Assembly (NCBI RefSeq): GCF_014633365.1
Contig: NC_068349.1
Location: 24,318,753 to 24,382,752, forward strand
Origin: Diospyros lotus
Taxonomy: Eukaryota > Streptophyta > Magnoliopsida > Ericales > Ebenaceae
Direction of reading: 5' to 3'
DNA: 64,000 nucleotides
Each line of letters begins with the position of its first letter. The stretch's first letter is position 1. A model generated the notes under the pieces. That model did not search any database and had not been told where the DNA came from. It saw nothing but the letters and a program-made list of their open reading frames with translations. Made by a program: the position numbers and the translations under genes. This document shows positions 1-10,654 of this stretch, piece after piece.

Positions 1-1427
1 TTAATGGCAGGCCTAGATGTAATTTGTAAAAACTTGACAAAATCGGTCGACAGTTTGAACTGTTAATCGTTCATGTCTATCGATCAATAGTTCTTTTAAA
101 TTGTCGATCGTTTCTGTTGCAAAGGGTCTTGAATTTCACAATCCATTTTCTCGTTTCTACTTTGGAATGGAAAAGATGGCCGATGGGAGAATGATTTAAG
201 GGATGTGGTGTGCTCTTTATGATGTGAGCTTGTTTCCCACTTGTCCCCTCTTTTTCTCCTTGGCTATTGACCGATTATTGAGCATATTAGGGTTTTTATG
301 GCTTGGTATATAAGAGAAGAAGAAGAAGAAGAAGAAGAAGAAGAAATCTTAGTTGGTTACGGATGCATTTGATGCTCCATTTTTCTCTCTTGGCTATTAT
401 ATCTTGTTCTCATTCCCCAGCCTACTTCCCTTCCTATTACTCTCCTTCTTGCTTCTCTAATCTCTTAATTGCTAGAGTAGCAATCCCATCCAAATAGATT
501 GGTTATTGGATTGGGTATTCTTTATTGAACCCATTTCCAACTTGAATCACCAACAAGAAGCTTGCCTAACACATAGGCATTCTTGTTAGTTTCATCCTCT
601 ACTTGGAGCGTGGACTAACTAGGTCCCTTGTATTTTCAAGGGTTGGATTAGTCATCCAAATGAGTGTTCGAAAGCTGTTCGAAAGTAAGTCATTGCTACC
701 AAATGGAGGATTCCAACCTCTACATCAAATCTACAATCTTAATGAGGTATATTACTAAACGCCCTATGGTATGGTTTCAGTTGTAATCCATATGATCGTT
801 TGATACCAAGTCTTGCAAGGTGATTCTCGCTTTTATTTTCGCTGCGTTTTATATGATTTTTCTAAAAAGTTTTGAAAACCAATAAAATCCTTGCATTGAT
901 ACACCAAGAGTTGGCGTAACCTTTCATCCATAATTGAGGGTCCATGGGTGCTCTAGGAGGAACCATGCATTGGCTTAGCGACTGGTGACATGGAACGATA
1001 TCCCCAAGAAAGATGTACTCGTTGAAGAGTACGATTCCTTTTAAGGAAGATGCTTCCTGAAAGGCAGCATTCTGATATCTTTTGTTGACGTGGTTTGGTG
1101 TGACTACATTCGTGATTGGTGAATGGTTAAGGATGCCTAGAGAAAGGTCTTGAGTAAAGGTGAGAGCTTTTGTATATGAGGAACAAGTAGCTTGTTTGCA
1201 TTAAGAGGGTTATGGTTTTGAGGACCTATTAATGCTTTAACAGTTTCCTTCCTGATAGATTACAACAATTGATGCAAGTGTCGATGGGCAGCTACTCCTT
1301 GGAGGATAATCACGTACGTCCCGAGAGAACATTCTATCTTTTGTAGCTTTACACTTGGGGAAGGAAAGTATCATTACATGCCCAGGATTACTTCAAGAGA
1401 CTGATGCATAGTTGCATGTGGGCACTC
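1..1427. other. Intergenic DNA left of the Harbinger-like element
   Basis: No coding gene is supported here. A (GAA)n/(AAG)n microsatellite lies at about 312-346 and makes a spurious arginine-rich reading frame. The rest is unique-looking sequence of moderate AT content with no long open frame and no clear LTR ends. It is the left flank of the TAA insertion site at 1428, and its right-hand continuation resumes at 10217. Confidence 0.5.
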
Positions 1428-1732
1428 TAAGGGCCTGTTTGATTGGGCATATTTTCCATGGAAAATAACCATTTTCCATGTAAATTCCCATTTTGGTGGT
1501 GTTTGATAGACCATATTTTCTAGGTAATTCAAATTCCCACTTTTACTCACGTGATGCTCAATTCTAACTTTTGTTGGAAAACCAATTCTTAGGGGATGGG
1601 GGGTTGGAAAAGAAATTCCAGGCATTTGGAGAAGAAAAAGAAGAAGAAGAAGAAGCAGCAGCAGTAGAGGAGCAAAAGCACAAAGGAGAAGAAAAGAGGA
1701 AGCACGGCCAGCAGTCGCGAGCAGGAGCGTGA

Positions 1733-2623
1733 TGTGAATCAGGTTGCTAAAACCCCACAAGATCTGTTGAGCATTCATGGAGGTCCAATGACAAGGGCAA
1801 GAACCAAGAAAATTACGGGAGCATTAAATGGGCTAATTGAACACATCTCAAATTCAAGCATTGTTCAAGATTCTAATATGCTTGAATTGAGTATTCAAGA
1901 TAGTCAATGCTTTGTCAATGTTATCCAAGTCTCTAAAAGTAATCTGGGCTGATTGATTGATTGATTGAGAAGATTTGGGGTTGATTGATTGACAAGATTA
2001 CAAGAATTGGGAATGATTGATTGATTGAGAAGATTTGCAAGATTGTAAGATTTGGGGCTGATTGATTGATTAACAAGATTACAAGATTTGGAGATGATTA
2101 ATTGATAAGTTCTAGCGCATAAAAAAGGAATGGTTGAATATTTGACCACTTCCCTTATTTCCTACTTTCTTTAAATCTTTTCTATTTTAGATAATTCTTG
2201 TTTCTTTATCAGATTATGCTATTTCCTTCTTGTAATCAATTCCTACTATGCCTAGGATTTGATTTATTTCCTTCTAATTTAGAATTTGTGTTCGGCTATA
2301 TAAGCCAATGTAACCTGAGAGGAATTTAGTTTTTGGACAATATTATTAATGAGAGTTTTCTCTTTGGTTCTTCAACGAACTACTTTGAACTTATCAAGAT
2401 TTCATCTTGTGGCATTCATCCTTAACTTATCACTCACAACTCTTCTCATCTATCTTCAGTGTGGCGTCAACCCTAACTTTCTTATACCTTTGGTTCTTAT
2501 CTCTTTATAGATAACGAGTCAAGGTCCTATGTTTTTGTTTATTACGAATCTGTTTTTAGAACTATCCTTGGCAAAGGAACCATTTTTGATCATCGGGTCT
2601 CACCTTCCTTCGTGGGGTTCATA
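1733..2623 (+). repeat. 5' LTR of the CRM-like element
   Basis: It matches the 3' LTR (6951-7036 plus 8549-9291) over most of its length. It starts TGTGAATC and ends TTCATA, where the other LTR has TTCACA. A GATTGATTGATTGAGAAG-type subrepeat occurs several times at about 1950-2110. From its first bases the LTR stays open to 1952 and reads a basic TRARTKK peptide, as expected if the polyprotein runs into the 3' LTR, a known trait of CRM elements. Confidence 0.7.
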
Positions 2624-2628
2624 TCATT

Positions 2629-2640
2629 TGGTATCAGAGC
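2629..2640 (+). other. Primer binding site for initiator Met-tRNA
   Basis: TGGTATCAGAGC is the standard plant retrotransposon primer site complementary to the 3' end of initiator Met-tRNA. It lies 5 bp beyond the end of the 5' LTR, which fixes both the LTR end and the plus orientation. Confidence 0.85.
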
Positions 2641-3058
2641 TTTGGCTCTAAATCAAGTTTGAACTATCCTTATTTTTGCTTTCATTGTTTATTATTTCTC
2701 TTTATTCCCACACCATTGTTTGTTCTTCGAGTCTACAACTTTGCCTATTTCTTCATCTTGATTTGTTTAAGTTTTGTTATTTATCATTATATATATATAT
2801 ATATAAAAAAGTGGAAAGTTGGGAATTCCAAAAAAAAAAAAAAAAGGAGTGGAAAGTTGGAAGTTCGAAAAGAAAAAGAAAGTGCGAAAATTGAAAATTC
2901 AAAAAAAAAATATAGAAAATTTAGAAATCAATTGAATCTGAATTAGTTGAAGTGATGGTTGTCATCCAAGTTTTGATTGCATAAAGTGTGTATTCTGTCT
3001 ATTCAGAGTAGTTCGACCCTAGTTGCATCAAAATTCGTATCTCATTTTCCTTTGTCTT
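2641..3058 (+). other. Leader of the CRM-like element, first part
   Basis: Untranslated leader between the primer site and the nested copia solo LTR. It contains an (AT)n stretch and several A-runs (about 2790-2920) that give only low-complexity lysine-rich frames. No gene is seen. Confidence 0.6.
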
Positions 3059-3063
3059 TCTTA

Positions 3064-4486
3064 TGTTAGAGTTATGCCCCACAAGCCAATTATATTTACA
3101 TGTAGTTGATCGTACTTTACATTTTGATTCTTTAGGAACAATCAATTATTATTGCAAGGAATTTATGTTTTTATTTGTCATTATTTATTGTAATCCATTC
3201 TTGATAAAGTCCATAGATCAAATAGGCTCATGGAATATGGTCGTGCATTGAGATGACGATCATGAAACATATTCCTTACAAGCCTTGATCTTAAATGTTC
3301 CTAGTCATAGATTTATTAGAATTGGACACTAATAACTCAGATGGACTAACACATATGATGCATGCTCAATTAAGAGAATGTCTCGTTTCATGGACATTGG
3401 TGTGGGGACACTAGTGCATGTATGTGGGTGCTTATTATAAGAATAAGTACACTGAACTGACCCGCTACAGAATTCCTAATGGTTATTTTTAATGTCAAAT
3501 TGGAATTTCTGTGTTGCAATAGTGCAGATTGATCCTTACACTTGAGACATTATGGTAGTCTTATATTTAACTGGTTACGCTTTGGTTCTTTTTTGGATTC
3601 CAATGGAGTCATTAACAAATTATCACTGGGCGTAATCTTATCACATATGAAGGCTTATGAATGTCGAAATAGGATTCATCACTTATCGATAAGATGAGAA
3701 GATGTCCTATGTATTCCAATGATTTCATGACTGAGGAAATCCTTGGCCAAGGTGAGGTGGAAATCAAAAGGTGTTTTGATTTCACCTATCAAGTCATAAA
3801 TCTGGAATGGATACATAGTTATTGAATGATTAGGGTTTCGTCATAAAACCATACCCTAAATTCAATCGGGACATAGATTAATGAAATGATTTTACTGCAC
3901 GGTATTTGCAATTGAAAAAGGTCCGTGTTTTTCCATCGTTGGCTAGGTATTCATGGCATGTTGCTAGACGTTAACCATGATATGTAGGGTTTTAGAATTA
4001 ATTTGATTAATTCTAAAACTATTAATTAAAGAGTTTAATTAAGAAGCCCATAAGATGTGCTAATTATGAAGCCCATAAGATTAATTAAAGAGTTTAATTA
4101 ATCTAATAAGTTGGACCTTCATATAGCCCAATAGAGTTGGCCTACATGTAGCCCAATGGTGGACCTAAGGGGTCACACACTTAGGTTGAGCCTGTTCCAC
4201 AATTTAAAAGAGAGATTCGGCCCAATGTGATTATGGGCCAGGCCTAAATCGTTTAGGGGTTTTCCAAAGGCACAATTAGGGTTTTTAACTCTATAAAAAT
4301 GTCACTTAAGAACTGGAAAAGGGAGGAGAAATTCGGATCTCTCAAAGGCGCCTAGTGTTACTAGCATTACTCGAGGCGTTCGTGGAAATGGTCGATCGTG
4401 TGGACCGACTTGGAGGAGTTCGTGTTTGCGACTCCACGGATCAAACAAGGAAGAATCAAAGCTTCACGGTTGCTCAGTTTCTAACA
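3064..4486 (+). mobile_element. Copia solo LTR, same family as the element at 27661-35669
   Basis: It starts TGTTAGAGTTATGCCCC and ends TTGCTCAGTTTCTAACA, flanked by a perfect 5-bp TSD TCTTA (3059-3063 and 4487-4491). The whole 1.42 kb aligns by eye, in opposite orientation, with the LTRs at 27661-29093 and 34238-35669. A single LTR with intact duplications and no internal region is the product expected from LTR-LTR recombination. It lies inside the CRM leader and is therefore younger than that insertion. It is clearly more diverged from the two other LTRs than those are from each other. Confidence 0.92.
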
Positions 4487-4491
4487 TCTTA

Positions 4492-4809
4492 TTCATTGTT
4501 TCATTATAACTCTGTTCTTTCGACTTCTTAAATTCTGCCTATTTTTTTCATCCTTTGCGAATTAACCCATTTTCATTCTTGGTGATCTGATTGGTTGAGT
4601 TTGGATTGTTGCAAGAAAAATTTTGATTGAGTTCAATAAAGAACTAAAAGAGGAGGCTAAATAGTGGAAAAATGTAAGAGAGTGTGAGCTCATAAGAGGG
4701 TAAAAGCCAAGTTTGAGAATACACAAGTGTGAGTGCTATCAATCTTGAGAGGAAACATGTGAGGGAGTGTTTGTGAGGTTTCCTAACTTTTTTTTGAAGG
4801 CTATTAAAC
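4492..4809 (+). other. Leader of the CRM-like element, second part
   Basis: Continuation of the untranslated leader from the solo LTR to the gag start codon at 4810. No open frame or other feature is seen. Confidence 0.6.
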
Positions 4810-6907
4810 ATGTCTCGAGAGAATGAAGCTCAAGAAAAGATAGATTTCAAACTCTTCTTTCAGTCCTTAGAGCAAAAATTTGAACGAATGGAGATGAGGT
4901 TTGATGAGATAAATGAGAAAATAGATAAAGTTAAATCTAGTTCACAAATGGGGCAGCCACCTAGAGCTCCTACTGTGCAACAAAGAGAGAGGCATCCACC
5001 TAGGTATGATTATGAAGATGACTATGGGGATGACCTAGATGATGATGATCGTGCCTCTAATGTAAGTATAGGCCGAATTAGGCGTGGGAATAGAGATAGA
5101 GGAGTTAGACATGGAGAAAGGATTGATAATAACTTGAATAACATTAAGATGAAGATTCCATCTTTCCAAGGCAAAAACGATCCAGAAGCTTATTTGGAGT
5201 GGGAGACAAAGGTGGAAATGGTGTTTGATTGTCACAACTACTCTGAATTGAAAAGGTAAAATTGGCTACCGTAGAATTTATTGATTATGCTATTGTTTGG
5301 TGGGATCAACTTATTTTGAATAGGAGACGGAATCGTGAAAGGCCCATTGAGACATGGGAAGAAATGAAGGCCATTATTAGGAGGCGATTCATTCCAAGTC
5401 ACTACTATAGGGACTTATTTTAGAAGTTGCAATGCCTTACTCAAGGTTCCAAAAGTGTTGAGTACTACCATAAGAAGATGGAAATAACCATGATTCGAGC
5501 CAATGTGGATGAGGACCGAGAAACTACCATGGTCAGGTTCCTAGTTGGATTGAACCGTGATATTGCAGATGTGGTAGAATTACAACATTATGTTGAGTTA
5601 GATGACATGGTGCACATGGCCATTAAAGTGGAGCAACAATTGAAGAGAAAGGGGTCCACACGAATTGGGAAAAATTTAGGTTCTTCTTCAACATGGGAAT
5701 TGAATTGGGTGGAAATGATGAAAGGCCTACTGTTGAAACCTCAAAAAATAACAAAGATAAAGGAGCACCAAATAAGGTAAAATCTGATACTCTACCTCCT
5801 AAAAATAGAGATATCAAATGCTTTAAGTGTTTAGGGACAGGCCATATTGCATCTCAATGCCCAAACAAAAGAGTGATGATTTTGAAAGATGATGGTGATA
5901 TTGAGACAAAAGATGAGATTGATAATAAGTCTGATAATGAGTCCATGCCACCTTTAGAGGATGCAAGTGGCATTGAGTACCCGATTGATAAGGAGCTTTT
6001 GGTGGCAAGGAGAGCTCTTAGTGTGCAAGTTAAAACGGATGCGAAAGAGCAATGTGAGAACATTTTTCATACTAGATGCCATGTCAACGATAAGGTATGC
6101 AACATGATTATTGACGGGGGGAGCTATACTAATGTAGCTAGCACTAGCTTGGTTGAAAAATTGAATTTGATGACTTTGAAGCATCCTAGGCCATAAAAGC
6201 TACAATGGCTGAATGATTGTGGAGAATTTAAAGTAACTAAACAAGTGTTTGTTTCATTCTCAATTGGGAGGTATACAGATGAAGTTTTGTGTGATGTGGT
6301 GCCAATGCATGCGGGCCATATTCTTTTAGGGCAACCATGGCAGTTTGATAGGTGTGCAATTCATGATGGTTATACCAATAGATTCTCCTTTGTACTTAAT
6401 GAAAAACCAATTACTCTTGTACCCCTATCCCCAAGACAAGTGTATGAAGATCAAGTGAGGTTAAAAAGAGAGAGTGATAAGAAAAAAAAGAGTGAGAGTT
6501 CAAGAGTAAGAGAAACTGAGATGATGACAAAGGAGAGTGAGAGTTCAAAAGTAAGAGCAACTGAGACCAAAAAGAGAGAAAATGAGAGCAAAAAAGGAAA
6601 AGGAGTTTCGGTTAGTGAGGAAAGAAAAGAGAGAAAACAAGTGAACTACTATGTACGAGAGAGTGAGTTCAAAAAAACTTCGTTTTTAAATCATACTATG
6701 ATTGTACCTTTGTACAAAGAGGTTTGTTTTAGTACTACTGACCTTAACCCCTCTTTGCCTTGTGTTGTTTATTTTTTGCAGAAATTTGATGATGTGTTCC
6801 TTGAAAAGATACCTAATGGTTTCAAGAAAGTTGTATTTGATCCAGGTGATTGGGTTTGGTGGCATATAAGGAAGGAACGATTTCCCGTTCAAAGGCGTTC
6901 AAAATAA
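4810..6907 (+). pseudogene. Broken gag-protease with collapsed pol (CRM-like)
   Basis: Gag starts at ATG 4810. It has an acidic/basic N-terminal region and then a retrotransposon gag core beginning around IPSFQGKNDPEAYLEWE. A one-base loss near 5256 shifts the frame. An in-frame TAG lies at 5421-5423, and a second shift occurs near 5690-5715. A CCHC zinc knuckle (CFKCLGTGHIASQC, CX2CX4HX4C) follows at about 5820-5860, then the protease motif IIDGGSYTNVAS at about 6109-6145. TAA at 6194 interrupts the protease. The frame then reopens, crosses a charged K/E/S-rich linker (about 6460-6660) and reaches the peptide that normally opens reverse transcriptase (FDDVFLEKIPNG). Near 6821 it jumps straight to the integrase C-terminal peptide DPGDWVWWHIRKERFP. 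The whole RT, RNase H and integrase core is deleted. No functional product is expected. Confidence 0.8.
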
Positions 6908-6950
6908 CTTTCAAGGGGAGATGATCCGTTTCGAGTGCTTGAAAGGATCT

Positions 6951-9291
6951 ACAAGGGCAAGAACCAAGAAAATTATGGGAGCATTAAATGGGCTAATTGA
7001 ACACATCTCAAATTCAAGCATTGTTCAAGATTCTAATGAAGGATCATGAACGAGGAAACATAGCATGCAACGGAAGCGGTTTAAAATCAAAACCGTTCCT
7101 CGTATTGATTAGAATCTAGGAGACTTACTTTTTCGGCGGATTACCGGAAGGAATGGGGCGATGGGAGCAAGATGAGTGGGAGCTTCTTCGCGTGGTGGAG
7201 ACAACGGCTGTCCTGCAATCCTTCGGCTCCTTCGCATCAGAACTTGAAGGCTCTCTTTCGATCTTCCGAAGTATGACTCGAACTCGTGGCCTCTCTTTCG
7301 GTGAAGAAGAGTAAAAGAACCTTGGATGAAAAACAACCAAAAAGAGATATATATAGGGAGAACCCTAGGGTTAAAACCCTAGTGGGCCAAACCCTAATGG
7401 GCCAAGTCCATTCAATTAATTTTCTAATTGGGTTAGCCCAATTAATTAATTAAAAACTAATGAACTATTATTTTATTCTAGCCCAATTAATTATGGACCA
7501 TTCTGAATAAAATAATTCTCTCTCAATGTAATTCATCCAACAAGCCAAATGTATTAAATAATACATGAGTTATATCGAGCTACCCCGGGGACCAAAAGAC
7601 AAATTATTCACGGCTACTAAAATGACTAAAATATCCCTGCTACCTAGTAGCTATATTTTGTCATTCTAAGTGTTCCAACTATCACCATATGGTAACACTG
7701 ACCCCACGAATAATTTTGCACATGCCATGTCTTTGACCTACTAGTGTAATGACGAAAATACCCCTCTGTGTAACACCCATCATTTAGAAAGGAATAGTGA
7801 ACTAACACCTCTCTAAATGATTTCTACCATCCTTAGATCACTAGTCCAATAATCCGTGACTACTCGAATGTACTTGCTTATCACTGGGAGCTACCCAGAA
7901 GCACACACTCTTAAGTCACGTTCCCAGGGCCCTGGATTGTTTGATTATTCTTGGACAATCACAAGGGGGTGAATCACAGAAACTATCTTGTATTAGTCTG
8001 TCTTAGCTAATTAGAAACCATACTCCCAACTCAAAAGGATATTGATCTTTGATAGACCTCACCTACAATGAATCTAAGAATATAGCTCTAGGTTCACTAG
8101 ACCACCAACTAATACTCAAGTATTAGAGTACTCGTCCACGTAGTAGCAGTGATAGACTAGTTCTATGATAATTAGTACTTTGTCATTAGCTTCTATCACA
8201 GGTCCACTCTACGCATTCCGAATGCGCTTATACAATTAGAGTAAATGGACTGTCTACTGGCTAAGACAAGCCATCCTCCATTAGGATCTATTGCACAATG
8301 ATCTTATCATGATAGAATGCCCAGTTCTATCAAAAGATTAAGAGTAATATTTTCTTGCTTATTAAGTACCCATGATTCATGCCTAACTGTGAAGAACGAC
8401 CCATCACATGAATCACTTACTTAATAGCACGAACACTTTTCCAACAATTAAATGCAAATAATATATGTGCCATAAACTGAATAAAAGAAACATCATTACC
8501 ATAAATTAAACAAAACGTGTCTTTAGGGCATACATTTCCAACATCTAATATGCCTGAATTGAGTATTCAAGATAGTCAATGCTTTATCAATGTTATCCAA
8601 GTCTCTGAAAGTAATCTGGGCTGATTGATTGATTGAGAAGATTTGGGGTTGATTGATTGATAAGATTGCAAGAATTGGGAATGATTGATTGATTGAGAAG
8701 ATTTGCAAGATTACAAAATTTGGGGCTGATTGATTGATTGACAAGATTTGCAAGATTTGGGGATGATTGATTGATAAGTTCCAGCGCGTAAAAAGGAATG
8801 GTTGAATATTTGACCACTTCCCTTATTTCCTACTTTCTTTAAATCTTTTCTATTTTAGATAATTCTTGTTTCTTTATCAGATTATGCTGTTTCCTTCTTG
8901 TAATCAATTCCTACTATGCTTAGGATTTGATTTATTTCCTTCTAATTTAGAATTTGTGTTTGGCAATATAAGCCAATGTAACCCGAGAGGAATTTTGTTT
9001 TTGGACAATATTATTAGTGAGAGTTTTCTCTTTGGTTCTTCAACGAACTACTTTGAACTTATCAAGATTTCATCTTGTGGCGTTCATCCTTGACTTATCA
9101 CTCACTACTCTTCTCATCTATCTTGAGTGTGGCGTTAACCCTAACCTTCTTATACCTTTGGTTCTTATCTCTTTATAGATAACGGGTCAAGGTCCTTTGT
9201 TTTTGTTTATTACGAATCTATTTTTAGAACGATCCTTGGCAAAGGAACCATTTTTGATCGTCGGGTCTCACCTTCCTTCGTGGGGTTCACA
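6951..9291 (+). repeat. Truncated 3' LTR of the CRM-like element, split by a solo LTR
   Basis: The LTR proper occupies 6951-7036 and 8549-9291. It joins pol sequence at 6950/6951 with the first ~57 bp of the LTR missing (the 5' LTR equivalent starts at 1733 and this copy begins at the equivalent of about 1790), so the internal deletion also removed the polypurine tract. The end is TTCACA at 9291. The GATTGATTGATT subrepeats recur at about 8625-8775. Confidence 0.75.
7037..8543 (-). mobile_element. Copia-type solo LTR inside the CRM 3' LTR
   Basis: Read on the minus strand it begins TGTTGGAAATGTATGCCCTA and ends CATGATCCTTCA, and is flanked by a perfect TCTAA duplication (7032-7036 and 8544-8548). 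The uninterrupted 5' LTR shows the empty site. The length is 1507 bp. A TATA-like CTATATATATC on the minus strand (7346-7357) precedes a transcribed-looking stretch, giving the orientation. The start sequence is typical of plant Ty1/copia LTRs. The short frames inside (about 7109-7340, minus) are not recognisable proteins. Confidence 0.88.
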
Positions 9292-9442
9292 TTAGAGAGG
9301 AAGCGTGGCCGGCGATCATAATGAGAAGGGGAAGCGTGGCCGGCGGTCGCAAGGAGGAGGGGAAGCCCGGTCGATGGTCGGCGGTCGGGCATGGCAGCCA
9401 CGACTAGTGATGGAAGCGACAGATTGAGAGAGAGAGAGAGAG

Positions 9443-9945
9443 GGCGAGGATGGTGAAAGCATTCCGAAGCATCGGAAGTGCTCTGATTGACTCCGCCCAG
9501 GCTCTCGGCCTCGCGCTGCTCCGCTGGAACTTGCTCGGTTGAAAACGACGCTCCCATCATTGCCTCTTCCCTCTTCTCGGCTCTTCTCCTATGTATATAT
9601 GTATATTTGTGTATATACATACACACACACAAAGCTGGGTGTGTGTATGTATACTGAGAGAGAGAGAGAGGGTGAGAATGGTGAAAGCATTCTGAAGCAT
9701 CGGAAGTGCTCTGATCGACGCTACCAGGCTCTCGGCCTAGCGCTGCTCCGTTGGAACTTGCTCGGTTGAAAATGATGCTCCCATCATTGCTTATTCCCTC
9801 TTCTCGGCTCTTCTCCTATGTATGTATGTATGTATGTATGTATGTATGTATGTATGTATGTATGTATGTATGTATGTATGTATGTATGTATATTTGTGTA
9901 TATACATACGCACACACAACGCTGGGTGTGTGTATGTACGGGTGT
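9443..9945. repeat. Tandem duplication of about 228 bp with an expanded TATG microsatellite
   Basis: The unit starting at 9443 recurs at 9671, an offset of 228 bp. Both contain GGTGAAAGCATTC, the TCTCGGCCT segment, TTGCTCGGTTGAAAA and a trailing TATGTA/CACACAC region. Unit 1 has only a short TATGTATATATG stretch, while unit 2 carries about 18 TATG repeats (9817-9891). The duplication lies in the right arm of the Harbinger-like element. Confidence 0.85.
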
Positions 9946-10216
9946 GTGTATGTATATTTATGTATATATATTTGATTTTTTGAATATTTTGTATAATATA
10001 TTTGGTTTTTTGAATATTTGTGTATATATATTTGGTTTTTTGAATATTTTGTATAGTATATCTGATTTATTTTTAGGTAATTTCTCGGTACAAAATTAAA
10101 CCAATCAAACGCCTTCAATTGATTTTTTCTCTAGAATTTAATTCTAGGTAATTTAATTCCCTAGAATTCATTTTCTTTCTACCCAAATTCCACCCTTACA
10201 ATCAAATGCACCCTAA

Positions 10217-10654
10217 GTGTTGTGGGGAATACTTCCAGAGATACTTCTTAAGCATCTCCTCGTTTATTCCCACAACTGTTTGTTTATTGCTTAATTAGTT
10301 TTGTTCAACAAAAAGAAAACATTTCTTTAAGTATGTCCATATTCTTCCAGTAGTGACTATAGATAGTGGGCCACCTAGGTTTCTAGAGAGATGGGCTTGC
10401 TTGCAAAGCTACGTCCAACAGGTGCTTCTGCTTTTTGTCTACCAACTAGATGATCCAACAAGCTGATAAAATGTTAGATATGGCCCTCAGCATGGTACAA
10501 ATTATCCCTTCGTGGAGATGTAGATATTGGTAGAATTCTCACACACCATTTTCATCTTAGCCCAAGATATGAAAGAGAAATTGGTTGCAAGAGGCCATAG
10601 TCTAAGGGAATGTATCGCCTCATTTTTCGAGCGCATTAAAACTCAGGACAATTA
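10217..10654. other. Intergenic stretch right of the Harbinger-like element
   Basis: This is the right-hand continuation of the DNA interrupted at 1428. No gene is supported; the short open frame at about 10527-10760 has no recognisable features and crosses the presumed edge of the next repeat. Confidence 0.45.

Larger units (their letters stand above)
1733..9291 (+). mobile_element. Ty3/gypsy retrotransposon, CRM-like, defective
   Basis: The order is 5' LTR, Met-tRNA primer site, leader with a nested copia solo LTR, broken gag and protease, collapsed pol, and a 3' LTR truncated at its 5' end and interrupted by another solo LTR. The outer ends are TGTGAATC and GGTTCACA, a good terminal inverted repeat. 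No matching 5-bp duplication was found (CGTGA on the left, TTAGA on the right), so one end may have been rearranged. The gag wording and the protease motif IIDGGSYTNVAS fit the CRM (centromeric retrotransposon) chromovirus clade from my knowledge of that family. Because reverse transcriptase, RNase H and the integrase core are deleted, it cannot move autonomously. Confidence 0.75.
1431..10213. mobile_element. PIF/Harbinger-like non-autonomous DNA element split by a gypsy insertion
   Basis: The left end GGGCCTGTTTGATTG (1431-1445) is an imperfect inverted copy of the right end CAATCAAATGCACCC (10199-10213), matching at 11 of 15 positions. The ends are flanked by TAA on both sides (1428-1430 and 10214-10216). 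A 3-bp TWA duplication with GGG-starting ends is the pattern of PIF/Harbinger and Tourist-type elements. Without the nested gypsy element the DNA element is about 1.2 kb: 302 bp on the left, 922 bp on the right. It encodes no transposase. Both arms share purine-rich GAAGAAG sequence and variants of a motif resembling GGAAGCGTGGCCGGCGGTCG, which supports their being one element. Family assignment rests only on the TSD and end sequence. Confidence 0.6.

Noticed and set aside
303..497. Arginine-rich small open frame
   Set aside because: It is produced by the AAG microsatellite and has no other support.
9751..10118. Open frames on both strands with Met-Tyr-Val-Cys or His-Thr-Tyr-Ile repeats
   Set aside because: They are translations of the TATG microsatellite, not genes.
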